This document shows positions 11,266-21,361 of a stretch of 64,000 bases of DNA, piece by piece. A program made the translations under genes and the position numbers. Below the pieces are notes generated by a model that saw only the letters and a program-made list of their open reading frames with translations, was not told the DNA's origin and did not search any database. Position 1 is the stretch's first letter; the number at the start of each line of letters is the position of its first letter. This stretch comes from Alopecurus myosuroides (lineage: Eukaryota; Streptophyta; Magnoliopsida; Poales; Poaceae): NCBI GenBank assembly GCA_028641055.1, contig CM054059.1, forward strand, positions 106,466,263 through 106,530,262, in the 5' to 3' direction.

Positions 11266-13365
11266 TCCGGATGGCAATGGGGCCCCGAAACCCGCGTACC
11301 CGACGGGTACCCGCGTTAAATGGGGAGGGTCTGGAGCAGAAAAAACCCGTGGGTCTTATTAGCAGGAAAATATCAGACCCACCGGGTCTAGCGGAGGCGG
11401 GTATGGGGGTGCCATACCCGGACCCTATTACCCGCAGACCCGGCAAGGAGCACTGGACCCACCTGTCAGTGTGGAAGCAGAAACCCTAAAGGCTGGATGC
11501 ATCTCACGCGTCCATCCAAATCCTACGGTCCACGTCGCACCCTTAATCCTCTCCTCACCCCCACTTCCCAGCCCAGCCGCCATAGGCCAAAGCCCAACAC
11601 CACAAACGCGTGCGTGCTGCGCTGCCCCCCCATCCACGACCACGAGAGAAACCAGAGACTCAGAGAGGCGATCTGAATCGTGCGCCGCCGCCGGCCCCCG
11701 AGCGGGCGATCCTGCGCCGCCGCCGGCCCGGCCATGGAGCATCCGGTGGACCTGGAGGAGGAGGGTACCGACTCCGGCGATTTTCGTCTCCAGGAGGACC
11801 AGCACGGCGCCGGATCGGAGCCCACCGGCGCAACACCAAGTTCGCCGCGGCGTGCTGAAGCCTCCGTCCAGATCCCGCCGCGGGGAAGCGGTGCACGGCT
11901 GGGATTCCTCCTGGGCGTTGAACCCTCGCCGTCGAGCTCGCGTGGAACGCAGGGAGGCGGCTCGCGCGACGGATTGCCGCCGGTTGCTGGGACCGGGAGC
12001 GGCCGGAAGCGGGGCCGTACGCCCGTTGGTTCATCCTCCGAGGGCGATGCACCCGTCCAGAAGAAGGGGAAGACGGCCGCCGGTGCCACACGGGGGCAGA
12101 AAGCCAAGTCTCCTGCGTAAGCTCATGCCAATTAGGGTTAGGGGTTAGGTTTAAGTTTGTTTCATGTACAAATCCAGGGACACTAATTCAAGGCTAGAGA
12201 TCATTCGGTTAGTGGCAGAGTGAAATTCGGTTAGTGACTATTGTTAGGGAATTATGCTTGTACCAACGGGCAGAATTAGTGACTATTTAGTATAAGTGGC
12301 AGAATAGTGAATGAACATAGGAGCCGCCTCACTTCTCACATGCTTGAGGTTTTGATGTGTTATCAAAATTGGCTTAGAAACAAGTACAAAGGTGAGCATA
12401 TAATGCATTTTCTTAACATATGATGTGCTGTCTATTATGTTTCTTCTAACTATACTTGTGCTTGTTTCTTGTAGATGCTAATATGGGTGAAGGAAGCTTT
12501 TGGACTTGTCTTCAAGATGCACAAGAGGATGAGGTTAGTATGCAAATAGCTTCTATTTTCCAATGCAATAGCTGCTGTAATAAAAAATGGCCAAGTTGTT
12601 TTCTAATGCAATAGTTGTTGTTTGTATTTTTTTGATGTTTTCCAATGCGTCGTAATAGTTCACTACTTGCTGTTTGTATTTCTACTCCGGAATTTCTACC
12701 ATCTTTGTGTTACTAATGCTTGGCAATTGTAATAGGACTCGTCTTTGGCAATGTGAGATGAGTAGATGGCCTTCAAGTTGTTCTGGTTGAAATTCGACTT
12801 GGAGCTTCGAGTTGCTGTGGAGATGAAGCATTGAAGATTGAATATTGTGTCTTCAACTTATTTGTGAAACTGTGGCTGTAACGTTGAACTCCTTAATTGT
12901 CTACTACTCTAGTTGGTTGCTGCTGTGAGCCCATGAGCTGTGACATGTTAAACTCCTAAATTCTACAGTTTGTTGTTTATTGCTGTCAATATTTGTTGTA
13001 TTGAGGTGCTGTTTATAGCCCTTTCATGCTGTTTTAAAGTGCTGTTTTAGATGATGTGTTGTGCTGCTGGGTGCTGGCTGTTTATAGCCCACATGCTGTT
13101 TTTATGTGCTGATTTAGATGATGTGCTGGGCTGCTGGATGCTGGCAGTTTACATGCTGTTTTACATGCTGTTTACATGCTGTTTTTGATGATGCGCTGGC
13201 TACTGGCGGGTACCCATCGGGTCCCCGACACCCGACGGGTGGTGGGTCTGGGGGAAATTTGCACCCGATGGCGGGTATGGGGGCGGGTCGCGGGGGCGGG
13301 GATTTGAGTCGGGGCGGGTATGGGGGGGCCAGACCCGGCCCCGAACCCGGCGGGTGCCATCCGGA
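11266..13365 (+). mobile_element. hAT transposon, 2,100 bp, internally deleted
   Basis: Perfect 11-bp terminal inverted repeats TCCGGATGGCA lie at 11266-11276 and (inverted) 13355-13365. They are bracketed by a perfect 8-bp duplication AGCCGGAC at 11258-11265 and 13366-13373, the hAT signature. Both ends (11280-11440 and 13200-13350) are packed with CGGGT/ACCCG motifs, as in subterminal transposase-binding regions of plant hAT elements. The interior has a short 5' ORF and a few exon-like pieces but no BED finger or hATC dimerisation domain, so it is read as a non-autonomous deletion derivative. The intact duplication suggests a fairly recent insertion. Confidence 0.9.
11734..12120 (+). CDS. 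Hypothetical 128-aa ORF inside the hAT element
   Basis: The start ATG sits in a good plant context (GCCATGG). The product begins MEHPVDLEEEG, is rich in Gly, Ser, Pro and Arg, and has basic runs near the end (GRKRGR, KKGK), as in a nuclear protein. It may be the first exon of a former transposase or a captured host exon; no known domain is recognised. A GTAAGC donor-like site overlaps the stop (12117). An acceptor-like TTCTTGTAG followed by an exon-like stretch (about 12476-12534) and a further one (about 12736) could be remaining exons, but joining them directly gives an early stop. Whether it is translated is unknown. Confidence 0.35.
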   Translation: MEHPVDLEEEGTDSGDFRLQEDQHGAGSEPTGATPSSPRRAEASVQIPPRGSGARLGFLLGVEPSPSSSRGTQGGGSRDGLPPVAGTGSGRKRGRTPVGSSSEGDAPVQKKGKTAAGATRGQKAKSPA

Positions 13366-13373
13366 AGCCGGAC

Positions 13374-13849
13374 AAGTTCAATGACCACAGATGAATTTTA
13401 CTCAATTAGTATAGTCTACGAGAGTGAGACAAACTTCGGCTTGGGAGGATCTCTCCACTAGCGGCATCCAATGTTTTGGGAGGATCAACCGACTGGCGGC
13501 ATCCAATGTTCCACACCGCACAGTACTTGTTCTTCTACTATACTGTTTCACCGACTCCATGCATAGTTGTATACTAGGCACGCGCACAATCATACATGCA
13601 TGACTCAGCTTATCAAATATACTACTTATCATTTGTAAGTTTGAAGAACCTATTACTATATTGCAAGGTGTAAAGAGATGTTAGTTCTACTCGTTTCCCG
13701 CGCGGCCGACTGTCAAATTAGTATATACACAACACACAAGATGATTTGTAGTAGGTACCAGTGTCGGCATTGACACACCGTGTGATCGATGCAGCTATAG
13801 TTTGATAGCTAGTACACGCTGCATGACGAGTACCTTTTTTTTTTGGAAA
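13374..13849. other. Low-copy flanking DNA, right of hAT
   Basis: Non-repetitive DNA between the hAT element and the first LINE. It contains a segment (13425-13529) found again at 25483. A T-run sits at 13833-13842. No gene is seen. Confidence 0.5.
13425..13529 (+). repeat. Host segment duplicated at 25483, copy 1
   Basis: It starts TGAGACAAACTTCGGCTTGG. Inside, a unit of about 40 bp (TTGGGAGGATC...CGGCATCCAATGTT) occurs twice in tandem. The second copy at 25483-25555 has one unit only. Both copies are in the same orientation. Confidence 0.8.
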
Positions 13850-14025
13850 AGCGCAGTTATCCTCCTCGTCCGTACAAATAAGGAGAAATTGGGGGACTAG
13901 AGATGTTCGTATGTCCCGGCCAGCGTTGACAGAGGCAGCCTTGCCTACAGGGGTCGTCGTCTTCCTCCAACAAACGGTTTCCGCAAGTATAGTACTTCGC
14001 CGATCGGTTGCCGTGGTTTTCGAGG

Positions 14026-17000
14026 ATGGGCGGTGACTCGGGCGGTGACCCAGGCGGCGCCGCGGGCGCTGGCCTGGTGCATGCTGCGCCCACCGGCACG
14101 GTGGTCTATCGCCGGCGACTAACGTTGGCGCCGGGTGGGCTGTGTGCTACCGCGGCGGCGGATCTCGGCGACGGCAATCATTTCGGTGTTCTGTCTGGAG
14201 TGGCGGTGGAGGTAGGGCGAGACGTAGATGCCGCGGAGGCGACGGCGCTGCGAGCTGCCGAAGCAGTCTTCCATGAAGATCGCCTCGTCTCGGCGTCCGA
14301 CGTCGTGCGCGAGCCGCAATCCAAGGTTGAGGTCGCCGCCGCGTTCTGGACCAAGGCAGGGTATCCGACGAGCGCGTCAAGGGTTTGGGAGAACAAAGCT
14401 TGTGCTGGGAGTCCGTCGGCGGCTGCTACGCCGATGTCGGCCTCATCGCCTGCGTCAGCAACCAGTCCGTCGGCGGCTGCTACGCCGATGTCGACCTCGC
14501 CGGTGGCAGACAAGAGGTTGGGCACCCAGGCGGGCCGTGTTCTGAAGAAGGCGCCGGTGGGGATGGGGTGGCGTGGACCTCTACCTCGCCCCCGGGTCAC
14601 GCCACCGCCCTGCCTAGGCGATTTCCTGCCGGATTTCTCCGCTCCGTCGTCGGCGTCGGCGGCAGGAGCGTGTGCTGCGCCAATCCCCGAGATTGGCGGA
14701 TCACGATCCGCAACCGCTTCAATGCAGCGAGCGGAGATCACGGTGGCGTCACGCGCGGGTCGGTCCGTTTCCGCGACAGGTGGGGCCCGTGGTGGCAGGG
14801 TTAAGCCGTGGGCCTACCTTCAGGACGCCTTCACGTATTTCTGGTCCAAGTCGGATCGTGGACGAGATACTTCGAAGGGTGCGTCGACGTCGCGCTCTTC
14901 TGCGATCGGATCAGCTTCGGCCGTGAACTCCACGATCGCTCCTTCGACCAAGACGAGCAGGAGAACGTTTCTGCAGGCTCTCGCTTCACCACCCCCTCCC
15001 CCGAGCCATCGCATGGCGGATCCCCAGGCGGGGGCTGCTCACGGCGTACGTCCCACGGGTCCGGCGCCGGCTGGCCGTGGTCGTGGCGCAGGGCGCGGCG
15101 CGCCGACGGGCGGTGGTCTGGGCCGCGGCATGGCGACCGGCGGCGTGGCTAGGCCAATGACTGGCCCGCCAACCTTCGCGCCTGCACAGCCGGGGGTCGC
15201 TAACCCTAGGCCGATGCCTCCCCTCCCGGGTTTGGCGCATGCAGCGGCGGTGGCTGCGGGACCTAGTATGGTGCCGGTGGCTGCGGCCCCCGCAGCTGTC
15301 CCGCTGGCCGCAACTGTGGTGGCGCCGGCCGGGCAGGTGTTCGCGGTGGGCACGGCGGCGGCAACTGGGGTGGCCAAGCGCAAGAATAAAAAGAAGAAGA
15401 CGGCTTCGACGGCAGCGGCTACTGGGACTGAGGCAGCTACTGCATTACCAGTTCCCGTGGTCGAACAGCAGGTCCTCCCCGCCGCTGGACCCGTGGGAGC
15501 TGACGTTGCAGCGGCTGTGGTGGTTCGGAAGACTAGGTGCTGGAGGTGTGAGGTGAATACGCATGCGACTAGGGATTGTCCGGTGGAACACTATTGTTAT
15601 GTGTGCGACTCCAAAACGCACCCTATGAAGAAGTGTCCTACCCTCAGGCTCCCCAAGCCGACAGTGTTCATTGGCGGGATTGGCAGTTTGCATACGATGT
15701 TCTCCCAGTTCCCGGATAGCTTGTTTCAGGAGGGTGATATGTCTGGTGGACCGGTGGCGCTAGTCACTGTGGTTGGCACTGCTGCTACGGCAAAACAGGT
15801 CGAGACTACATTGGCCCGCATGAGTTCTGCACCGAGGTGGAAGTGGGAAGCACTTCCCAGTGGGGATAACCGGTTCAAGGTCGTGTTCCCGTCTGTGACC
15901 GAGTTGGATCGATTCGATGGGATGGATTTCGGGGTGCCATCTCAATCTACTAGGCTGCTTTTCAGCAAGTGGAAGCCAGTTGACGTTGAGCCTAAACTGG
16001 AGTTCTATCAGACGTGGGTGCATGTGGAAGGAGTGCCAAATCCACTGAGACATTTCCTTGGTCTGTGGGCGGTTGGATCCCTCATCGGTATTACTTTAGA
16101 TGTGGACCTATTGGCTCTACGTCGCAGAGGTATTGTTCGGATGAGGTTGGCGCTGTCAGATGACGAGGTGTTCAACAAGGTGGATGAGGTGGGTCCATAC
16201 ACGAGCACAGATGGTGTACTGCGGTTGAAGGGGTATAGTTTCACTTTTCGTCCGGAGCCAGAGGACTTCGTGCCAGAGCCAGATTTCGTACCGTATATGT
16301 GGGACTTGAAGACGCCGTCGGAGTCTTCTACCAGAGGGGTGCGTGATGATGTGCTTGACTCAGTTGCTGGCTTAGAGGGAGAAGCAGGAGACGATACGAG
16401 CATGGCTATTGATGCGGCCCCTGCTGCTGGTGGTAACTCGGCTCATACCGAGGCGTTAGAGCTTCTGAAGAACTACGCATTGACGCCGATCAACTTGTCC
16501 CCAGCCACTCCTCGGGGAAAGGAGATTGTGCGATCATTGCAGTCACCAGGCGGTTTTCTCGCCAAACTTGCGTCGGAGGAGACGCCGTCGTGTGTTGTGT
16601 CTTCGGGTAGCTCACAGGTGGCAGCTGGTTGCAGTTCTTCCGTCGCCCAGGCGGGGCGGACGGTTGCGACGCACTCGGGCCTCAGCGGCTTCCGATCACC
16701 GCCGGCTGGGTCTGGTGGGGTGGACTTATCCGCTGCGCAGGCGGCGCGGGCGGGAGGTGGGCAGCCAGGGCCCATTCGCACCCAGGCGTATGCTGCTGGG
16801 CCGGGCGCCGTACAGCTGATCGCCGCCCAGGCGGAAGCCGCAGCCGGCAGTGGCCAGCGGGTGGAGGCCGATCCGCCTCTCGGCCCAGCTGCTGCGGATC
16901 GTGGCGCCGAGCAGGAGGCTCTCGCCCAGGCGACGGCTAGTGGCGAGGGGCAGCCCGGTGATGGGCTTTCGCCTGCTCTGCCTGTGGCTGTTGCTGCGGA

Positions 17001-17346
17001 GGAGACGACCGGGCTGGGCGGTACGCAGCTACCCGCTGCGCTCGTTGAGGGTGGGCCGAGGGAGCGCACGCCTTTACCGGCTTGTGATGCTTCGGAAGCG
17101 GCGGTGACAGCATTGACGGACATGGTGGTCGGGGGGGTTTCTTCTTCGACATTACCCCCCTCCGCCGTGGCGCCATCCGCGGGAGTTCTTGGGCTGCCGA
17201 AAGGAGGGCTAAGACGTAGCGCTCGCCACCCATGTCCAAGGCCATGCGGCGAAAGGCCGCGCTGTACTCCACTGCACCGCAGGGTATGGGTTCTAACCCT
17301 AGCTCATTTCTTTCTTTTTCAGATACCAAATTATCCTCTAGTTTAG
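14026..17346 (+). CDS. LINE ORF1, nucleic-acid-binding protein (frameshifted at C-terminus)
   Basis: ORF1 proteins of plant L1 elements bind the element RNA. The first ATG in frame is 14026 (a longer frame from a TTG at 14008 is ignored); another in-frame Met at 15013 (MADPQAGAAHG) could be the true start. Two CX2CX4HX4C zinc knuckles are visible from residue 505 (CWRCEVNTHATRDC and CYVCDSKTHPMKKC). A following region of about 150 residues (SGGPVALVTVVG... LEFYQTWVHVEG) looks like the DUF4283-type module of plant LINE ORF1. The N-terminal third is low-complexity Ala/Gly/Pro/Ser with a repeated SPSAAATPMS. After RRSARH (near 17225) this frame runs into non-homologous residues and stops at 17346, while the expected continuation is in another frame from 17232. 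A small indel there has probably broken the gene. Confidence 0.75.
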   Translation: MGGDSGGDPGGAAGAGLVHAAPTGTVVYRRRLTLAPGGLCATAAADLGDGNHFGVLSGVAVEVGRDVDAAEATALRAAEAVFHEDRLVSASDVVREPQSKVEVAAAFWTKAGYPTSASRVWENKACAGSPSAAATPMSASSPASATSPSAAATPMSTSPVADKRLGTQAGRVLKKAPVGMGWRGPLPRPRVTPPPCLGDFLPDFSAPSSASAAGACAAPIPEIGGSRSATASMQRAEITVASRAGRSVSATGGARGGRVKPWAYLQDAFTYFWSKSDRGRDTSKGASTSRSSAIGSASAVNSTIAPSTKTSRRTFLQALASPPPPPSHRMADPQAGAAHGVRPTGPAPAGRGRGAGRGAPTGGGLGRGMATGGVARPMTGPPTFAPAQPGVANPRPMPPLPGLAHAAAVAAGPSMVPVAAAPAAVPLAATVVAPAGQVFAVGTAAATGVAKRKNKKKKTASTAAATGTEAATALPVPVVEQQVLPAAGPVGADVAAAVVVRKTRCWRCEVNTHATRDCPVEHYCYVCDSKTHPMKKCPTLRLPKPTVFIGGIGSLHTMFSQFPDSLFQEGDMSGGPVALVTVVGTAATAKQVETTLARMSSAPRWKWEALPSGDNRFKVVFPSVTELDRFDGMDFGVPSQSTRLLFSKWKPVDVEPKLEFYQTWVHVEGVPNPLRHFLGLWAVGSLIGITLDVDLLALRRRGIVRMRLALSDDEVFNKVDEVGPYTSTDGVLRLKGYSFTFRPEPEDFVPEPDFVPYMWDLKTPSESSTRGVRDDVLDSVAGLEGEAGDDTSMAIDAAPAAGGNSAHTEALELLKNYALTPINLSPATPRGKEIVRSLQSPGGFLAKLASEETPSCVVSSGSSQVAAGCSSSVAQAGRTVATHSGLSGFRSPPAGSGGVDLSAAQAARAGGGQPGPIRTQAYAAGPGAVQLIAAQAEAAAGSGQRVEADPPLGPAAADRGAEQEALAQATASGEGQPGDGLSPALPVAVAAEETTGLGGTQLPAALVEGGPRERTPLPACDASEAAVTALTDMVVGGVSSSTLPPSAVAPSAGVLGLPKGGLRRSARHPCPRPCGERPRCTPLHRRVWVLTLAHFFLFQIPNYPLV

Positions 17347-17687
17347 GTGTAGTTGGTGTTTCTTTAGGAAAGAATGAAAAGGAGATCACGTTGTCCACTA
17401 ATGTGTTGAAGCATATGGAATTTGATCGTCTAACGGTCAAACCGAGTGCTTCTTCCATGGTGGACATACCTCACATGGATGATGATTCAGCGTATGCCTC
17501 TTCGGATGGACAGCTTTTATCACATCTAGTGGGGGAAGTGACTGAGGTGGGATTGGATGAGGACGGGCTTGGATCTTTATTCGATCTATATGCATCCGGC
17601 CGGAAATCCAAAACCGCTAAGCAAAAGAGGAAAAACTCACCGCGAAACATCGCGAGACCGCCTAAAAATCCAAGTGTTTCCCGATGA
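17232..17687 (+). pseudogene. C-terminal part of LINE ORF1, shifted frame
   Basis: This 151-aa frame starts MSKAMRRKAA and resembles the usual tail of wheat-type LINE ORF1 (HMEFDRL, DGQLLSHLVGEV, a basic SKTAKQKRK stretch before the end). It overlaps the 3' end of the main ORF1 frame by 115 bp, so it is the displaced C-terminus and not a separate gene. Its stop TGA (17685-17687) overlaps the ORF2 start ATG (17684-17686) as ATGA, a layout allowing termination-reinitiation for ORF2. Confidence 0.65.
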
Positions 17688-20600
17688 ATGGCTTATTCAC
17701 TAATAGCAGAGGTCTTGGAGACTTGGCTAAACATTTGAATATTGCACAATACGTCAGGGATCACGATTTGGAGTTTCTGGCTATCTCCGAAACAGGGAGG
17801 AGAGATTTCCAAGTGAGTGTTTTGAACCGCCTTTCAGGTGGTATCGACTTTACTTGGCATTCTATTCCTCCTCGCGGTAGGTCGGGTGGTATCTTACTAG
17901 GCGTTAAAACTGACTCCTTTGATGTGTTAGCAAGGTCGGATGGTGATTTTCATATCAAATTACATCTCCGTAACCGTGCCGACAATTTCGTATGGAGTTT
18001 AGTCGCTGTGTATGGTGCTGCCCAGGAAGAGTTCAAAGAGGCTTTTCTTCGTGACTTGGTTAACCTGGCTAATACTAATCCACACCCAATTTTAATTGGT
18101 GGTGATTTTAATATGCTAAGGTTTCCATACGAGAAAAGCCGGGGACGGTTTGATGGTCACTGGCCTTTCTTGTTCAACGCTGTCATTGAGAGCTTGGACT
18201 TGAGAGAGGTTTACATGTCCGGAAGACAGTTCACCTGGGCAAATAGTTTGCCGGAGCCTACATACGAAAAGCTAGATCGCGTATTAATGAGTACCGATTG
18301 GGAAGATAAATTCCCATTGGTAACGGTACGTGCTCTAGAACGTATTGAGTCTCTGTCAGACCACGCTCCTTTGCTTCTTTCAACTGGTACATCAAAACCA
18401 AAAGGCCATACACAGTTCAAGTTTGAACTAGGTTGGTTTTTGAGAGATGGTTTTGATGAACTAGTAAAGAAAGTATGGCATAAACCGGTTGTAGGTGATA
18501 ACCCGATACGGAGATGGAATAATAAAATGCGCAATTTGCGTAAATATCTCCGCGGATGGGCGAGACATACGACCGGGATGCTAAAGAAGGAGAAAGAACG
18601 TCTTTGTTCCATTATTGATGAGTTGGACCGGACCGCAGAAACTAGGTTGCTATCTATGCAAGAGATTGAACTGAAAAGTCAATCCAATGCGAAAGTAGCA
18701 CATATGTTGCGGGAAGAGGAACTCAAATGGTATCAAAGATCGAAGGCTCAATTCATTCTTGAAGGAGATTCGAATACTCGGTATTTCCATAATGTTGCTA
18801 ATGGCAGACATAGGAAAAAACGGATTCAAAGTCTCCAACAAGAGGAAGGTCTCATTGAGGGACAAGAGTGTCTCAAGACATATATCACAAAGTTCTATAA
18901 AGATCTGTTTGGGGCTCCTGAAGTAGGTAATATTACCATGGATGAGAGCCGCACAGATGATATTCCCCAAGTTTCAATGGAAGAAAACGCTTTTCTTACT
19001 GCTCCCTTCTCTGAAGAGGAGATAAAGAAGGCGATATTTCAGATGGAACATAATAAGGCACCTGGTCCAGATGGTTGTCCGGCGGAGTTCTATCAGCATT
19101 TTTGGGAAATCATTAAATATGATCTCCTAGAAATGTTCGATAGCTTGCAGAGTGGACATCTGGAGTTATATCGCCTTAATTTCGGGGAAATCGTTTTGTT
19201 ACCTAAGGTTTTGAACGCAGAACGGATACAACAGTACCGTCCTATTTGCCTTCTTAACGTTAGTTTCAAAATCTTTACTAAGGTTGCAACTATTAGGCTG
19301 AATTCGGTGGCAGACCATGTGGTAAAACCTACACAGACTGCTTTTATGCAGGGTAGGAATATCCTAGATGGGGTCGTGACTTTACACGAAACCGTACATG
19401 AGTTGCACACAAAAAAGCTTAATGGGGTAATCCTTAAAATAGACTTTGAAAAGGCCTATGATAAAGTGAATTGGGAGTTTCTACAACAAACTCTGAGAAT
19501 GAAAGGATTTTCAGAGGAGTGGTGCACCCTAGTTCGCAGTTTCGTAGCTGGAGGTAGTGTGGCTATCAAAGTCAATGACGATGTTGGCCGATACTTCCAA
19601 ACAAAGAAAGGCTTGAGACAAGGTGATCCGCTATCGCCCGTATTGTTTAATATTGTGGCAGATATGTTAGCAATCTTGATCGATCGAGCGAAAGAAAATG
19701 GCCTAATTGAGGGAATAATTCCACATCTTGTAGATGGGGGATTGTCGATCCTTCAATATGCAGATGATACAATTCTATTTATGGAGCATGATTTGGAGAA
19801 AGCGGCGAATCTGAAATTGATACTTTCAGCGTTCGAGCGATTATCCGGATTAAAAATTAATTTCCATAAAAGCGAATTGTTCTGCTTTGGCGAGGCCCAT
19901 GATGCAGTTGCGCAGTATACCGAGTTATTCGGATGCGAGCAAGGTCAGTTTCCTATTAAGTATTTGGGAATACCAATACATTACAGGAGATTGACTAATG
20001 CAGAATGGGGCCAAGTCGAAGAGCGTCTGCAGAAAAGGCTAGCTAGTTGGAAAGGAAAATTGTTGTCACTCGGTGGACGACTGGTACTCATTAATTCAGT
20101 CCTTACTAATATGGTACTGTATATGATATCATTCTTCCAGTTACCCAGAGGAGTCTTAAAAAAATTGGACTACTTCCGATCTAGATTCTTTTGGCAAGGT
20201 GACAATGAGAAAAAGAAATATCGATTGGCCAGATGGGATGTAGTTTGTCGTCCACGAGATCAAGGGGGGCTTGGTATTCATGATCTTCAAGTCAAGAATT
20301 CAGCCCTACTTGGTAAATGGATTTTTAAACTACTAACCGAAGACGGCGTTTGGCAGACTATCCTGAAACGTAAATACATAGGCTCGAAAGCAATGTCACA
20401 GGTCACGTGGAGACCAGGTGATTCACACTTTTGGGCTGGACTCATGGCGACCAAAAATAAGTTTTTTCGCTATGGGGTATTTAAGATTAAGGATGGATCA
20501 CAGATACGGTTCTGGGAGGACAAGTGGTTAGGCAATACCACACTCAGAGAACAGTATCCGGCATTGTACACCATTGCGCGACATAAGGAGGATACGCTGG

Positions 20601-21361
20601 CTACGGTCATGCAAACCTCACCTCCTAATGTTACGTTCAGGAGAGATTTAATCGGGCCTAGACTAGTGTCTTGGCAAAATCTGGTTGATAGATTAACTAC
20701 AGTTACTCTTACACCAGGCGCCGATGAATTTCGATGGAATATCACTAAGAATGGACAGTTCTCAGTGGACTCCATGTACAGAGCCATGATCCAGTCGGAT
20801 ATGCCGATCGATATATTCAAAAATGTATGGCGTATGAAAGTGCCGCTGAAGATTAAGATCTTCGCGTGGTACCTTCGTAAAGGGGTCATACTCACAAAGG
20901 ATAATCTTGTCAAACGTAATTGGCATGGAAGCTCTAAGTGTGTTTCTTGTTCTCACGATGAGACAATTAAACACTTATTCTTTGATTGCCCATTTGCGCG
21001 TTCTATATGGTCCGCTATCCAAATGGCTTCGAATCTATATCAACCCACCTCCGTTGCGAATATATTCGGTAACTGGTTGAATGGGGTAGATAAACGATTT
21101 AAGACTATTATTAGGGTAGGAGCACTTGCCGTTATCTGGTCGCTCTGGCTATGTAGAAATGACAAGATTTTCAATGATAAAATTTTTTCTCGTTTGCAGG
21201 TTCTATTCAGGAGCACAGGTATTCTCCGTTCGTGGTCCACATTACAGCGAGGGGAGTTACGAGGCCTTTTTATGGAGGCATGTGCACGACTGGAGCAGGT
21301 GGCGAGGGATATTTTTATCCCACATGGATGGCCGCTTGATCTACGGATTGAGGCTCCATAG
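17684..21361 (+). CDS. LINE ORF2: endonuclease / reverse transcriptase, 1,225 aa
   Basis: The polyprotein nicks the target DNA and reverse-transcribes the element RNA at the nick. The frame has no stops. The APE-like endonuclease (residues 1 to about 235) keeps its motifs: NSRGL near the start, SETG with Glu36, GGDFN with Asp141, LDRVL and SDHAP with Asp226-His227. The reverse transcriptase has APGPDG, PICLLN, DFEKAYDKVNW, GLRQGDPLSP and the catalytic YADD at residues 692-695. A C-terminal zf-RVT domain is seen at about residues 1050-1110 (KIKIFAWYL... CVSC... HLFFDCPFA). The length is normal for plant L1 ORF2. All key residues checked are present, so this ORF could be functional even though ORF1 upstream is frameshifted. 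Its start overlaps the ORF1 tail by 4 bp. Confidence 0.9.
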   Translation: MNGLFTNSRGLGDLAKHLNIAQYVRDHDLEFLAISETGRRDFQVSVLNRLSGGIDFTWHSIPPRGRSGGILLGVKTDSFDVLARSDGDFHIKLHLRNRADNFVWSLVAVYGAAQEEFKEAFLRDLVNLANTNPHPILIGGDFNMLRFPYEKSRGRFDGHWPFLFNAVIESLDLREVYMSGRQFTWANSLPEPTYEKLDRVLMSTDWEDKFPLVTVRALERIESLSDHAPLLLSTGTSKPKGHTQFKFELGWFLRDGFDELVKKVWHKPVVGDNPIRRWNNKMRNLRKYLRGWARHTTGMLKKEKERLCSIIDELDRTAETRLLSMQEIELKSQSNAKVAHMLREEELKWYQRSKAQFILEGDSNTRYFHNVANGRHRKKRIQSLQQEEGLIEGQECLKTYITKFYKDLFGAPEVGNITMDESRTDDIPQVSMEENAFLTAPFSEEEIKKAIFQMEHNKAPGPDGCPAEFYQHFWEIIKYDLLEMFDSLQSGHLELYRLNFGEIVLLPKVLNAERIQQYRPICLLNVSFKIFTKVATIRLNSVADHVVKPTQTAFMQGRNILDGVVTLHETVHELHTKKLNGVILKIDFEKAYDKVNWEFLQQTLRMKGFSEEWCTLVRSFVAGGSVAIKVNDDVGRYFQTKKGLRQGDPLSPVLFNIVADMLAILIDRAKENGLIEGIIPHLVDGGLSILQYADDTILFMEHDLEKAANLKLILSAFERLSGLKINFHKSELFCFGEAHDAVAQYTELFGCEQGQFPIKYLGIPIHYRRLTNAEWGQVEERLQKRLASWKGKLLSLGGRLVLINSVLTNMVLYMISFFQLPRGVLKKLDYFRSRFFWQGDNEKKKYRLARWDVVCRPRDQGGLGIHDLQVKNSALLGKWIFKLLTEDGVWQTILKRKYIGSKAMSQVTWRPGDSHFWAGLMATKNKFFRYGVFKIKDGSQIRFWEDKWLGNTTLREQYPALYTIARHKEDTLATVMQTSPPNVTFRRDLIGPRLVSWQNLVDRLTTVTLTPGADEFRWNITKNGQFSVDSMYRAMIQSDMPIDIFKNVWRMKVPLKIKIFAWYLRKGVILTKDNLVKRNWHGSSKCVSCSHDETIKHLFFDCPFARSIWSAIQMASNLYQPTSVANIFGNWLNGVDKRFKTIIRVGALAVIWSLWLCRNDKIFNDKIFSRLQVLFRSTGILRSWSTLQRGELRGLFMEACARLEQVARDIFIPHGWPLDLRIEAP

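Noticed and set aside
11471..12148. 225-aa and 194-aa frames overlapping the hAT ORF
   Set aside because: Overlapping frames in GC-rich DNA; only the frame with the ATG at 11734 was kept, at low confidence.
13833..13860. T-run followed by GGAAAAGCGCAG as the tail of a minus-strand LINE
   Set aside because: No LINE-like 3' sequence follows; it may equally be host DNA or the start region of the plus-strand LINE.
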